DNA of 64,000 bases. It comes from an uncultured Desulfomicrobiaceae bacterium (lineage in GTDB: Bacteria; Desulfobacterota; Desulfovibrionia; Desulfovibrionales; Desulfomicrobiaceae). Under the pieces are notes generated by a model. That model worked only from the letters and a program-made list of their open reading frames with translations, was not told where the DNA came from and did no database searches. Below, one piece after another: positions 44,992 through 54,044 of this stretch. A program made the translations under genes and the position numbers. Position 1 is the stretch's first letter, and each line of letters begins with the position of its first letter. The stretch lies in assembly GCA_937989665.1 (NCBI GenBank), contig CALKRN010000003.1:1-64000 (forward strand), written 5' to 3'.

Positions 44992-46616
44992 GTGGTCCTC
45001 GGTTTACTGAGCGTAAAGGTGACTCCACGGCTGTCAGGATGAGGGGCCACCTGCAACATCGCCCCATTTTGGACAGCAAGGCGCCTAGCAATGGCAAGGC
45101 CTAAACCCGTGCCGTGGGGTTTGGTGGTAACAAAAGGATCAAAACAACGGCGCAAGAGGTCAGCCGTCATCCCCGGACCAAAATCGCGAATACGAAGCTC
45201 CTGAGTTTCAGGGAGCTCCTCATTGGCTATGATTATCTCACGGAGAGATTCGGGACTGGATTCCACAGCCTGACACGCGTTAATGAGCAGATTAGAGAGA
45301 ATATGATGGAGATGGATGCGATCAAAGACCCATACTGCCTCCACGAGTTGGAGAGTAAGAGTTACTCGAGGATAGCGCAAACGTATAGTCTCGGCCAATT
45401 CTTCCACCACAGAAATGAGATGGATCGCTTCAAAACAAGGCTCTGAGGGTCGAGCAAAGACAAGAAAATCGTGCACCAAGGCATCGAGGCGGTCTACGTC
45501 GCGTACCATGACTTGCGCCAAGCGCTGCCGGTGGTTTTCCTCCAAATCTCCAGCCATCAAAAGTTGAAGACTTGTCTTGATCCCAGCAAGGGGGTTTTTC
45601 ATTTCATGGGCAAGACCTGCAGCAAGATCCGCTACCGCGACAAATCGCTCCATCTCCTGGACCTGACGTTCAAGACGCTGGATTTCGGTAATATCGGAAA
45701 AAAGAAGGATCCATCCCTCACTGCCCAATGGGGTAAGGCGAAAGCCATAGACCTTTTCACGAGAAATACTGTGCACAATGTTGCGCAGAGGTAATTCCTG
45801 ACGGGATTCCCAAAAAGGGGTAAATTCAGGAAAAAAGCTTAGTAATGGCCTTCCTCTGGCCTGATGTCCGTTAGGACCGATTTCAGCAGCAGCAGCAGCA
45901 TTGAGCGATGTAATATATCCTTGATTATCAATAATCATGAGGCAGGTATCGAGACCATGAAATACTTTTTTTTGTAACTCTTCTGATTTTTTAAGTGCAA
46001 TATCATGAGCTTCTAATTTTTTCAGTATCTCAATATCACTATGGCTTTGAAAACGAACAAGACCATTAACAAGAAGAATACCAATAGATATCATTAAAAA
46101 GTTATATGCTATATATGATCCTTTTATATGATATTCACCCCAATATTCTGGATAATAAAATTGAAAACAAGATGTAAAAAAAATTGCTAATAAAAATACA
46201 ATTGATATTATTATAGAATTTTTTATTCCATAAAATTTTCCATAGTAAAAAATTATAATAAAAACTATAAATATAAAAGGACTAAATGTAACTCCAGTTA
46301 GAAAAATCCAAAATATAGAAATTATAACATCGAATATTATTTGACTAATATAAAATATCCATTGATGAATATACTTCTTATAAAGTAAAATATATACTAT
46401 ATTTACTCCAAATCCAAGAATAAAAAAAATACCATACAAAATTTGTCGTTGAGGAATAAAGACCAATTCACGTACTGAAATTTGGAACCACTCCGCTACG
46501 ACAACCAAAAAACAAACACTCACCAATCCCAAACGGGATGCCGTAAATTTCAAAAACGAGGCCCGTAAGTGGGCAGCCAAGGAGTCATCAAGGCCGGTAT
46601 GCACAATCGGCCTCAT
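44988..46616 (-). CDS. Membrane sensor histidine kinase (NtrB/PilS-like)
   Basis: 542 residues from ATG 46616. About six membrane helices (residues about 15-180), then a PAS-type region (LDTCLMIIDNQGYITSLNAA), H-box AAGLAHEMKNPLAGIKTSLQ, N-box LSNLLINACQAV and G-boxes IRDFGPGMTADLLRRC and GTGLGLAIARRL. No response regulator is adjacent. The membrane and linker part, bases 45970 to 46470, is very AT-rich compared with both ends of the gene. Its stop overlaps the endonuclease Q-helicase start. Confidence 0.88.
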   Translation of the reverse strand: MRPIVHTGLDDSLAAHLRASFLKFTASRLGLVSVCFLVVVAEWFQISVRELVFIPQRQILYGIFFILGFGVNIVYILLYKKYIHQWIFYISQIIFDVIISIFWIFLTGVTFSPFIFIVFIIIFYYGKFYGIKNSIIISIVFLLAIFFTSCFQFYYPEYWGEYHIKGSYIAYNFLMISIGILLVNGLVRFQSHSDIEILKKLEAHDIALKKSEELQKKVFHGLDTCLMIIDNQGYITSLNAAAAAEIGPNGHQARGRPLLSFFPEFTPFWESRQELPLRNIVHSISREKVYGFRLTPLGSEGWILLFSDITEIQRLERQVQEMERFVAVADLAAGLAHEMKNPLAGIKTSLQLLMAGDLEENHRQRLAQVMVRDVDRLDALVHDFLVFARPSEPCFEAIHLISVVEELAETIRLRYPRVTLTLQLVEAVWVFDRIHLHHILSNLLINACQAVESSPESLREIIIANEELPETQELRIRDFGPGMTADLLRRCFDPFVTTKPHGTGLGLAIARRLAVQNGAMLQVAPHPDSRGVTFTLSKPRTT

Positions 46617-47361
46617 CTCCCTGGAGCTTGGCCAGGGCGTGGGGAAGGGCAGGGAGGATAGCACTAAGATTCTCTCGCACTGCTTTGGGACTTCCTGGAA
46701 GATTGAGAACTATACTTCCCCCGAGAGTCCCCACCACAGCCCGAGAAATTACCGCGTGGTGGGTCTTGGAGAGGGCCGCGAGGAGCATGGCGGTCTCAAA
46801 GCCAGGCAGACGCCGCTCCACCACCGCCGCTGTGACTTCTGGGGTAATATCCCGGGAGGTCAGCCCCGTCCCCCCGGTCGTCACCACGAGATCAAATCCT
46901 TGGATGAGGCAAAAATCCACCAAAGCGCGCTTCAGAAGGCTCGGTTCATCAGGGAGGACGACCACGGCATGCACGGTGATAGCAAGGTGTTCGCGCAAGA
47001 CCTCGAGCACCGCCGGCCCACTTTCATCCACCCGCTCACCCCGGGATCCTTTGTCGCTTAATGTAACGATGGCGACGGCAAGGCCTGGTCGAGAAAGTTC
47101 AACCACCGAGGCCCCCTGAGAGAGACGGCCTGTGGTGATGCGGCACGACACCATGTCATGAACCATCCCTTGGGTATCCGGACACGAGGCCACGGCGTGG
47201 ACCACCACCTGGGTCGAACGTACCGTACAGACATCGCCGACCCGCAGCCGCCGCGGGGCTTCTTCAATGCGTACCGGACAAGGGAGCGGGGGCTCCGCTC
47301 CCGGGATGCTCACCCACGCCCAAAATGCGGGTTGTGTCAAACGGCTTGCGACCAAGTGCAT
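46588..47361 (-). CDS. mogA: MogA/MoaB-type molybdopterin adenylyltransferase with N-terminal extension
   Basis: 257 residues. Residues about 90 to 245 are a MogA-type domain: AIVTLSDKGSRGERVDESGP, LVVTTGGTGLTSRDITPEVT and VLNLPGSPKAVRENL, which adenylylate molybdopterin before metal insertion. Residues 1 to about 88 are an extra N-terminal domain I do not recognise, with basic RIEEAPRRLRVGDVC, perhaps MOSC-related. The C-terminus overlaps the histidine kinase start by 29 nt. Confidence 0.82.
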   Translation of the reverse strand: MHLVASRLTQPAFWAWVSIPGAEPPLPCPVRIEEAPRRLRVGDVCTVRSTQVVVHAVASCPDTQGMVHDMVSCRITTGRLSQGASVVELSRPGLAVAIVTLSDKGSRGERVDESGPAVLEVLREHLAITVHAVVVLPDEPSLLKRALVDFCLIQGFDLVVTTGGTGLTSRDITPEVTAAVVERRLPGFETAMLLAALSKTHHAVISRAVVGTLGGSIVLNLPGSPKAVRENLSAILPALPHALAKLQGDEADCAYRP

Positions 47362-47732
47362 GGCTATTCCTCCTTAGCGTTGGCATAAATCAATTACCAG
47401 ACCAATGCTGCGATGTCATCCCATCCCTGCAAAAGGAACAACTGGGGAACACACCAGGATCACTTCCTCCTTATCACGGTGTGCTCCTTGTCTCTCAAGA
47501 CAACACCAGGAGATTTTGCTCGTTTGCGCTCTCAAAATGTTCCATAAATTTTATTAAAAATCAAATAGATAGACTTATTTAGCACATATCGATCCCCCCA
47601 ACTTTTCTCTTTTATTTTATACTTCTCTACTTCTCTGAAAGCTCGCCCAATGACGTTGATTGCGATTTCCACCACCTTGGGCTACACTCCCCCCCAATGC
47701 ACACTCTCTCTTGATGTCCCCTAGGATACCAT
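47362..47732. other. Long non-coding region upstream of mogA
   Basis: AT- and pyrimidine-rich stretches (47520-47640) and a GGAACACACC / GGTGTGCTCC hairpin (about 47439-47492, one mismatch). I see no gene or recognisable riboswitch. It separates divergent mogA and the rightward genes. Confidence 0.35.
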
Positions 47733-47863
47733 ATGCCCTCTTCTCTTCCCGCCGTTCTGACCCCAGTCGTCCTCTCCTCCAATGCCGTGATCGTTTTCAC
47801 CAAACGGTACCTCCACAATGGCCTCGATGGCCAATTCCGAAGACTCCAAAAGAAGTATCCTGA
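47733..47863 (+). pseudogene. nrdJ: N-terminal remnant of a B12-dependent (class II) ribonucleotide reductase gene
   Basis: From ATG 47733 the frame reads LPAVLTPVVLSSNAVIVFTK RYLHNGLDGQ in two parts, resembling the start of NrdJ (SxNAxxVLEKRYL.KD..G). A frame change near 47836 then gives PIPKTPKEVS, similar to the next motif (ETPEE), and ends in TGA. The rest of the enzyme is absent. It is therefore a decayed stub. A tandem ATGGTTGGAATA repeat follows at about 47866-47889. Confidence 0.5.
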
Positions 47864-47954
47864 CATGGTTGGAATAATGGTTGGAATAACAGCATCCATC
47901 GAAAACTACTGTATTGCTTGTGAATTTACTCGTTGTGGATACACAAGATAAACA

Positions 47955-48605
47955 ATGATTGAAGTAAGCCACCTTTCCTTTGCCTTCGGAAGTCATCTTG
48001 TGCTCCAGGATATCTCCTTTACCCTAGGACAAGGAGAGTTCGCTTTTCTCAGTGGACCGTCAGGTTCTGGGAAAACGACGCTTCTTCGTTTACTGCATGG
48101 TACGTTATCTCTTACCAAAGGTCGAGCGACGATAGCAGGTTTTGAACTACGCCGTCTTTCCCGGTGGAACCGATATCTCTTACGCCGTCAGGTAAGCGTA
48201 GTGTTCCAGGATTTCAAAATCCTACCGCGACATACCGTCTTCTGTAATGTGGCCTTACCATTACAGGTAATGGGGATAGAACGCCATATCATCCATAAAC
48301 GGGTAGCAGTCGTACTGCGGAGTCTCCACTTGGAAGAGAAAGCCAAGATGCGTTGTGAAGAACTCTCAGGTGGAGAACAACAACGTGTGGCTGTGGCTCG
48401 AGCAGTGGTCGTCAAACCCAAAGTACTCCTGGCAGATGAACCAACAGGCAATCTCGATGGCACCTTGGCATTGCGAATGATGGATGTCTTTCGTCAATTC
48501 AACCGCTTCGGGACGACAATACTGTTCGCTACCCATAATCCTGACCTGATAGCCCGGGTACCAGAAGCCCGTACCCTCCGACTGATAGAAGGCCGACTGC
48601 AATGA
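47955..48605 (+). CDS. ftsE: Cell division ATP-binding protein FtsE
   Basis: 216 residues, ABC ATPase of the FtsEX complex that activates peptidoglycan hydrolases at division. Walker A FLSGPSGSGKTTLLRLL, the Q-loop VSVVFQDFKILP, signature LSGGEQQRVAVARA, Walker B VLLADEPTGNLD, and H-loop FATHNPDL are all intact. It overlaps ftsX by 4 nt. No good SD precedes the ATG. Confidence 0.94.
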   Translation: MIEVSHLSFAFGSHLVLQDISFTLGQGEFAFLSGPSGSGKTTLLRLLHGTLSLTKGRATIAGFELRRLSRWNRYLLRRQVSVVFQDFKILPRHTVFCNVALPLQVMGIERHIIHKRVAVVLRSLHLEEKAKMRCEELSGGEQQRVAVARAVVVKPKVLLADEPTGNLDGTLALRMMDVFRQFNRFGTTILFATHNPDLIARVPEARTLRLIEGRLQ

Positions 48606-49459
48606 TGCTTTTGCGTCTCATCGCCCAAGGGGTAAGTGATTTAGCGCGTACCCCTTTAACTGTCGCTACGACGGTACTTTCTTTAACAGTGGTCGTGTTT
48701 TTGGGAGCATCCTTTGTACTAGTACTCTTTAATCTTGATCGGAATCTAAAAGCAGCACAAGGTGAAGTTGTTTTTCAGATGTACTGGCGTTCAGATACGC
48801 AAAAAGAAATAGTATTTCAACAATGGACTACTATTGGTGATATTCCTGGAGTAATCTCTTTAGAAACAATTACACCACAAGAAGCCATTGAAAAATTGCA
48901 GAAACGTTTTCATTTTGAAGATAATATTTCAATTGATGGAATACTTCCATACACAGCTCTTGTGTATGTACGAATTCCAGAAACAGATCCACGAACTTGG
49001 ATGCAAGCTATGTATGATCGACTCATGGCATTGCCCGGGGTAGAGCAGGTGCGTTATGACCCTCTTCGAGTGGATTTAGCAGCTTCGTGGTTTGCTTGGA
49101 GTAAACGCTTATTACTTCCGGTTGCTTTGGTACTTCTCTCCTTGGTTGCCCTTGCCAGCGGTGTGGCGGTGCGAGCCACGGTGGCCGCCAAACAAGAAGA
49201 AATTGAAATTTTGAGCCTCGTGGGAGCCAGTCCTGCCTATATACGCATTCCTCTCATGGTCGGTGCTGCTTTCCAAGGGTTGGGGTCGAGTTCATTGGCG
49301 ATGCTCTCCCTTTATGGCGTATATAGTTATTTGACCCCCATGATTCAAGGATCGCTTCTTGTTCTTACTTTTCTTCCTGAATCTATCATTGTCATTAGTA
49401 TAACTACAGTGACTATTTTTACGACAATTGGATCATGCTTTTCATTTCGAAATCTTTAA
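48602..49459 (+). CDS. ftsX: Cell division permease FtsX
   Basis: 285 residues, four-helix FtsX permease. An N-terminal helix (residues about 21-45) precedes a periplasmic domain with YWRSDTQKEIVFQQWTTIGD and YDPLRVDLAASWFAW. Three C-terminal helices follow (VALVLLSLVALASGVAVRAT; EEIEILSLVGASPAYIRIPL is the cytoplasmic loop contacting FtsE). Bases 48720 to 49020 are more AT-rich than the flanks. Coupled to ftsE. Confidence 0.9.
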   Translation: MMLLRLIAQGVSDLARTPLTVATTVLSLTVVVFLGASFVLVLFNLDRNLKAAQGEVVFQMYWRSDTQKEIVFQQWTTIGDIPGVISLETITPQEAIEKLQKRFHFEDNISIDGILPYTALVYVRIPETDPRTWMQAMYDRLMALPGVEQVRYDPLRVDLAASWFAWSKRLLLPVALVLLSLVALASGVAVRATVAAKQEEIEILSLVGASPAYIRIPLMVGAAFQGLGSSSLAMLSLYGVYSYLTPMIQGSLLVLTFLPESIIVISITTVTIFTTIGSCFSFRNL

Positions 49460-49474
49460 CATATGGAGATATCT

Positions 49475-51139
49475 ATGCGCCGCAGTTCTTTAATGACTGA
49501 TGGTTTAGAAAAGGCACCACATCGTTCATTGCTTTATGCATTAGGTCTTACAAAAGAAGAAATCCATCGTCCTCTCATTGGCATCGTCAACTCTGCCAAT
49601 GAAATCGTCCCTGGACATATGCATCTGGACGCTATCGCCCAAGCCGTCAAAGATGGAGTGCGGTTGGCTGGTGGTGTACCCTTGGAATTTCCGGTCATTG
49701 GTATCTGTGATGGCTTGGCCATGAACCATGCCGGGATGCGAATGAGTCTTCCTAGCCGTGAGCTTATCGCAGACAGTATTGAAATTTGTGCTGTGGCCCT
49801 ACCGTTTGATGGACTGGTATTCATCCCGAATTGCGATAAAGTCGTACCAGGTATGCTCATGGCCATGGCCCGGCTCAATATCCCAAGCATCATGGTCAGC
49901 GGCGGCCCTATGGCTGCCGGCCGCGTTCAGGGAAAGAGCGTGGACCTCATCACAGTCTTTGAAGGGGTTGGCAAGGTTCGTGCTGGTGCCATGACCGAAG
50001 CAGAGCTCGAGGAAATCGCCGAATGTGCCTGCCCAGGGTGTGGTTCTTGTGCTGGGATGTTTACGGCCAATTCCATGAATTGCCTTGCCGAGGCTTTGGG
50101 TGTGGCCCTTCCAGGCAATGGAACGGTGCCTGCAGCGAGCAGTGCTCGGCTGCGTCTGGCGAAAACGGCCGGTATGCGGGTGATGGACTTGGTGCACCAG
50201 GACATCCGGCCCCGGGCCATCATTACCGAACACAGCCTCAAGAATGCCGTCACCGTGGATATGGCCCTGGGCTGCTCCACGAACACGGTCCTGCATTTAC
50301 CGGCTATTTTTCGTGAAGCCGGACTTTCCTTAGACTTAGAATGCTTCGATACCATTAGTCGCCGCACCCCCAACTTGTGCCGCATCTCTCCTGCTGGTTC
50401 CCAACACATGGAAGACCTTCACGAGGCCGGGGGTATCCCGGCGGTCATGGCAGAACTCGCCGCAATCGGTCTCTTGGACCTCTCCGTTCCCACAGTCACG
50501 GGCAAGACCTTGGGCGAAAATCTCGAAGGGGTGCGGGTGCAGCGCGCTGACGTCATTCGGCCAGCGAGCGACCCTTACGCCCCTCAGGGCGGTATTGCCA
50601 TTTTACGGGGCACGTTAGCCCCGGATGGAGCTGTTGTGAAAGTTTCGGCCATGGTATCCAAGATGCAGCAGGGGCAGTTCCGTGCCCGTGTTTTTGATGG
50701 TGAAGAGGCTGCTGTGGCAGCTATCCTCGGCGGGGCCATCCAGCCTGGAGATGCGGTGGTCATCCGCTATGAAGGTCCGAAGGGAGGTCCTGGCATGCGC
50801 GAGATGCTCACCCCCACTTCCGCCATCGCTGGAATGGGCTTAGGGGATAAGGTGGCCTTGATTACCGATGGCCGTTTTAGTGGTGGAACCCGAGGTGGGG
50901 CCATCGGTCATGTCAGCCCGGAAGCAGCGGAAGGTGGTCCCATCGGACTTGTACAAGACGGCGATACTATCGCCCTTGATATCCCAAGCCGCCGCTTAGA
51001 CCTGCTTGTCGATGAGGCAGAACTCCAACGGCGCCAAGCGGCGTGGAAGCCGCTGCAAAAGGCAATTTCCTCCCCGGTCCTGCGCCGCTATGCTGCCCTT
51101 GCAGCATCTGCAGCTCATGGTGCTGTCTTTCCCCTATGA
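49475..51139 (+). CDS. ilvD: Dihydroxy-acid dehydratase
   Basis: Fe-S dehydratase of valine, leucine and isoleucine synthesis. 554 residues, normal. The start at ATG 49475 has GGAGA 5 nt ahead; an ATG at 49463 would place the SD inside the gene. Cluster ligands are in [16 protein letters not shown] and [20 protein letters not shown]. Further conserved segments are [35 protein letters not shown] and [20 protein letters not shown]. The stop overlaps the next methyltransferase start. Confidence 0.96.
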   Translation: MRRSSLMTDGLEKAPHRSLLYALGLTKEEIHRPLIGIVNSANEIVPGHMHLDAIAQAVKDGVRLAGGVPLEFPVIGICDGLAMNHAGMRMSLPSRELIADSIEICAVALPFDGLVFIPNCDKVVPGMLMAMARLNIPSIMVSGGPMAAGRVQGKSVDLITVFEGVGKVRAGAMTEAELEEIAECACPGCGSCAGMFTANSMNCLAEALGVALPGNGTVPAASSARLRLAKTAGMRVMDLVHQDIRPRAIITEHSLKNAVTVDMALGCSTNTVLHLPAIFREAGLSLDLECFDTISRRTPNLCRISPAGSQHMEDLHEAGGIPAVMAELAAIGLLDLSVPTVTGKTLGENLEGVRVQRADVIRPASDPYAPQGGIAILRGTLAPDGAVVKVSAMVSKMQQGQFRARVFDGEEAAVAAILGGAIQPGDAVVIRYEGPKGGPGMREMLTPTSAIAGMGLGDKVALITDGRFSGGTRGGAIGHVSPEAAEGGPIGLVQDGDTIALDIPSRRLDLLVDEAELQRRQAAWKPLQKAISSPVLRRYAALAASAAHGAVFPL

Positions 51140-51792
51140 ATCCAGGATTATGGCTAACATCAGGAGCAGGACAGGCCGCGTTCCCAGCCCTCCAGCACTT
51201 GATTGAATCCCTTATGACGGGTTGGCCCCGTCGGGGGCGTCGCCTGCTCCTCATTGGTCCGGATCCAGGATTTTATAGCCGCTGGCTGTGGACGTGTGGA
51301 TTTGATGTGACCCTCGCGGGCTCTGACCCCGAGACCCTCAATCATGCACGAGCGTTTGTCAGGGATGCCGCGGAGCTCCAGTTGGCTCAACCTGACCATC
51401 TGCCATGGCCGACGGATGCCTTTGATTACGCCATTTCCTTTTTTGCCTTCCAAGCTTCGCAGCGTCAGGCTGCTCTTCTTGAAGCAGTCCGCGTAGCCCG
51501 CAGCGCTTTGATTGTGGTGTTTGGTGACTCTTGGGCCCTTGGGCGATGGCTCGTATCCAATCTTCCAGCAGGTGGGGCGTGGTGGGCCGTGCGCCAGACC
51601 TTGCGCGCGGCCCATCCTGGTCCCTTGCGTTCCGCCTCGGTCTTGGTGGGAACACCTCGCCTGTCTTGGGTCTCTCGACTTCCCCTCTTACTGCCTGGAT
51701 TTGGTCCATGCTGCGGGATTCGCCATGATTTCGAACCAGTTTTCCTCCGCACCCCGCTTCTGGCTTGGCGCCCTGGCGTGGAGATAAGCTAG
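51136..51792 (+). CDS. Class I SAM-dependent methyltransferase
   Basis: 218 residues. Start ATG overlaps the ilvD stop (ATGA). Motif I is [20 protein letters not shown], a diverged G-x-G, then [14 protein letters not shown] and [18 protein letters not shown], as in methyltransferase-11 proteins. The C-terminal helical part contains RPGVEIS. Substrate unknown. Coupling to ilvD is probably incidental. Confidence 0.7.
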   Translation: MNPGLWLTSGAGQAAFPALQHLIESLMTGWPRRGRRLLLIGPDPGFYSRWLWTCGFDVTLAGSDPETLNHARAFVRDAAELQLAQPDHLPWPTDAFDYAISFFAFQASQRQAALLEAVRVARSALIVVFGDSWALGRWLVSNLPAGGAWWAVRQTLRAAHPGPLRSASVLVGTPRLSWVSRLPLLLPGFGPCCGIRHDFEPVFLRTPLLAWRPGVEIS

Positions 51793-51841
51793 GATACCGA
51801 ATCTCATTTAGGCGCAACCGTAGCCCGTGCCGGCTTTCTGG

Positions 51842-52600
51842 TCACTTTTCATGCACGAGGGCGCAGATATCGGCGAGCATTGCCACGGGGTCATCACTTT
51901 GGAAGACGTTTCGACCAACACACACCCCAGCGGCGCCAGCGTCCAAGGCTTCTTGGAGAAAACGGAACAATCCTTTTGTGTCGTTCGTTTTCGGTCCACC
52001 ACTGACGACCACCGGCACAGGGCAGGCGGCCACTGCCCGGGCAAAAGTCGGCCCATGGCCACTGTAGGCCACCTTGATGACATCAGCCCCCATCTCCGCA
52101 CCAACGCGGATGCAATGGGCCACTAAGCTTGGGTCAGTCTCGTTGACGATTTGTCCCCCTCGGGCATAAATCATGGCCAAGACCGGTACACCAAGACCAT
52201 GGGCCTCATCGAGGACCATCCCCAGATCAGCGAGCATGCGATCCTCGAGGTCATTGCCCAAATGGACCTGTACCGAAACCATATCTGCCCCCAGACGCAG
52301 GGCTTCGGTGACCGAGCCGACAATAGCTCGAGCATACGAAGGAATGGCATGGCGGGTACCAGCAGACAAATGGATAATCAGCATACGATCTGCGCCAATA
52401 CTGGAGAGATGGCTCATAGCCATGCCTTTGTGGAGGACAACTCCCTGGATAGGAACTGCAGCGATGGATTCTAAAAGGCTCCCGAGGTTATCAAGTCCAA
52501 GAATCATGCCCTCGGACATACCATGGTCCAGAGGTACGAGGACGGTGCGCTTGGATACGGGATGAAAAAGCCTCTCAGTTTTGCGAAAAACACCAATCAC
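51842..52600 (-). CDS. DhnA-type class I aldolase, likely 2-amino-3,7-dideoxy-D-threo-hept-6-ulosonate synthase
   Basis: 252 residues, GTG start at 52600 with GGAGGGAGGAAGT just ahead. TIM-barrel features are VLVPLDHGMSEGMILGLDNL, ADMVSVQVHLGN, VLAMIYARGG, the Schiff-base lysine in GADVIKVAYSGHG, and VVSGGPKTNDTKG with VGRNVFQSDDPVAMLADI. The family includes archaeal fructose-bisphosphate aldolase and AroA', the first enzyme of the alternative shikimate entry found in methanogens and Desulfovibrio. Substrate not proven. Confidence 0.75.
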   Translation of the reverse strand: MIGVFRKTERLFHPVSKRTVLVPLDHGMSEGMILGLDNLGSLLESIAAVPIQGVVLHKGMAMSHLSSIGADRMLIIHLSAGTRHAIPSYARAIVGSVTEALRLGADMVSVQVHLGNDLEDRMLADLGMVLDEAHGLGVPVLAMIYARGGQIVNETDPSLVAHCIRVGAEMGADVIKVAYSGHGPTFARAVAACPVPVVVSGGPKTNDTKGLFRFLQEALDAGAAGVCVGRNVFQSDDPVAMLADICALVHEK

Positions 52601-52612
52601 ACTTCCTCCCTC

Positions 52613-53833
52613 CTAGCGGTTTGTCCATACTACCCGGCCAGCACGGCGGGAAAGCCACCCGACAAACAGATTGCGAAAGACGAGTTTCACTCGACCCTCA
52701 GGCCCAAGGAAACCGAGACTCTCGCCGGCAAGGAGTCGGGCTATGGGTGCAGATTCCTCCACCGTCAAGGTAGGGGCCTCGAGCAAGGAGCTTAAAGCCC
52801 GGCAGCCAAGGGTCCAGGAGATGGTTTTCCCTCGCCGTCCTAGCTCAAGGCCCCGCCAGCCGAAGGCCTCGGGCAGATGAAGGGCCAGTGCTGGGGCAAG
52901 GTCGAGGTTCTGGCCTCGGCGGAAGACCACAAAATCGTCCCACACCGCCGGTGCCCCGGGAAAGAACTGCCGTACGGCGCGGGCTTGAGCATGGTTGGGG
53001 CAAGAAACTTCACGCCATGAGGCGGATGGTGTCCCCTCTTTATGGAGCACGGCCACAAAAAACCCCTGAGCGCGAGGGTCTACGATTCGCCAACAGCCTG
53101 AGCTGGTGGCTTCCATGGCGACTCCTGGAACTTCGACCCCTGATCCTGGGACAAGTCCGAGGGTGTCCACGGCCCAGGCAATCTGGTCTTCATTTTCTCG
53201 ACGGTTCGTGGTGCAGGTGGAATACACGAGGGTGCCTCCGGGAGAAAGCAGGGCCGCGGTGCGAGCGAGGAGCTGGCGCTGCAGCGCTTCCAGAGTTCCG
53301 GTTTTTTCCTCACGCCAGAGGCGAAGCACTTCGGGATGTTTGGCGGCAGTCCCCCAGCCGCTGCATGGGGCATCGACGAGGATATGGGAAAATCCAAGGG
53401 AATGAGGGAGTTGGGGAAAACGGGCAAAGGCGAGGGTAACGGCCTCCACCACCCCTACCTGGCGCAGGTTGGCGCGCAACGTGGCGAGACGACGGGGATT
53501 AGGCTCATTGGCCACCACCAATCCGCGCCGCCCGACGGCTTCGGCGAGCATGCCTGTCTTGCTGCCTGGGCTCGCACAAAGATCGAGGACCACTCCTCCT
53601 GGTGGAGGGGCGAGGAGGAGCGGCGGCACCATTGAAGCGAGGTCTTGAATGTAGAGAAGCCCCAACCGGGCGGCGAGGCTGCGGCCTAAAGGAAAGGGCT
53701 CTGCCGTCAAAAGACGCGCCTTGGGATGGAGACAAAGGGGTTCGCAGTGGAATCCTTCGGCTCGCAAGAGGTCTTCGATGGTGGCGAGCTCCTGAAGCGC
53801 ACCGGTGAGGCGAAAGACACGGTGTGGATTCAT
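52613..53833 (-). CDS. NSUN/RsmF-type RNA cytosine-5 methyltransferase
   Basis: 406 residues. N-terminal PUA-like region, then the RsmB/RsmF methyltransferase fold: VLDLCASPGSKTGMLAEAVG (motif I), VDAPCSGWGTAAKHPEVLR (motif IV Cys) and LVYSTCTTNRRENEDQI (motif VI Cys), the two cysteines required for catalysis and release. A C-terminal region of about 110 residues resembles the RsmF extra domain. Likely methylates rRNA; the site is unknown. No clear SD precedes the ATG. Confidence 0.87.
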   Translation of the reverse strand: MNPHRVFRLTGALQELATIEDLLRAEGFHCEPLCLHPKARLLTAEPFPLGRSLAARLGLLYIQDLASMVPPLLLAPPPGGVVLDLCASPGSKTGMLAEAVGRRGLVVANEPNPRRLATLRANLRQVGVVEAVTLAFARFPQLPHSLGFSHILVDAPCSGWGTAAKHPEVLRLWREEKTGTLEALQRQLLARTAALLSPGGTLVYSTCTTNRRENEDQIAWAVDTLGLVPGSGVEVPGVAMEATSSGCWRIVDPRAQGFFVAVLHKEGTPSASWREVSCPNHAQARAVRQFFPGAPAVWDDFVVFRRGQNLDLAPALALHLPEAFGWRGLELGRRGKTISWTLGCRALSSLLEAPTLTVEESAPIARLLAGESLGFLGPEGRVKLVFRNLFVGWLSRRAGRVVWTNR

Positions 53834-54044
53834 GAGAAGGACACCCGAAACGATGCGCTTTGTGTGCGTCCAAATGGCCAGTTATGCCGACGTGGCCATT
53901 GTCCCAAAACGACGTGGGAGTGCGGTTCCCCCAAGAAAACGGGATTTCAGGGAAGGCCCTCATCGCTCGATTGGCGTGAAAGAAGTGAGGAGAGACGGGC
54001 GATTCCCATTTGACAGCGCGGCCTCTACTCTTCATGGACACCCC

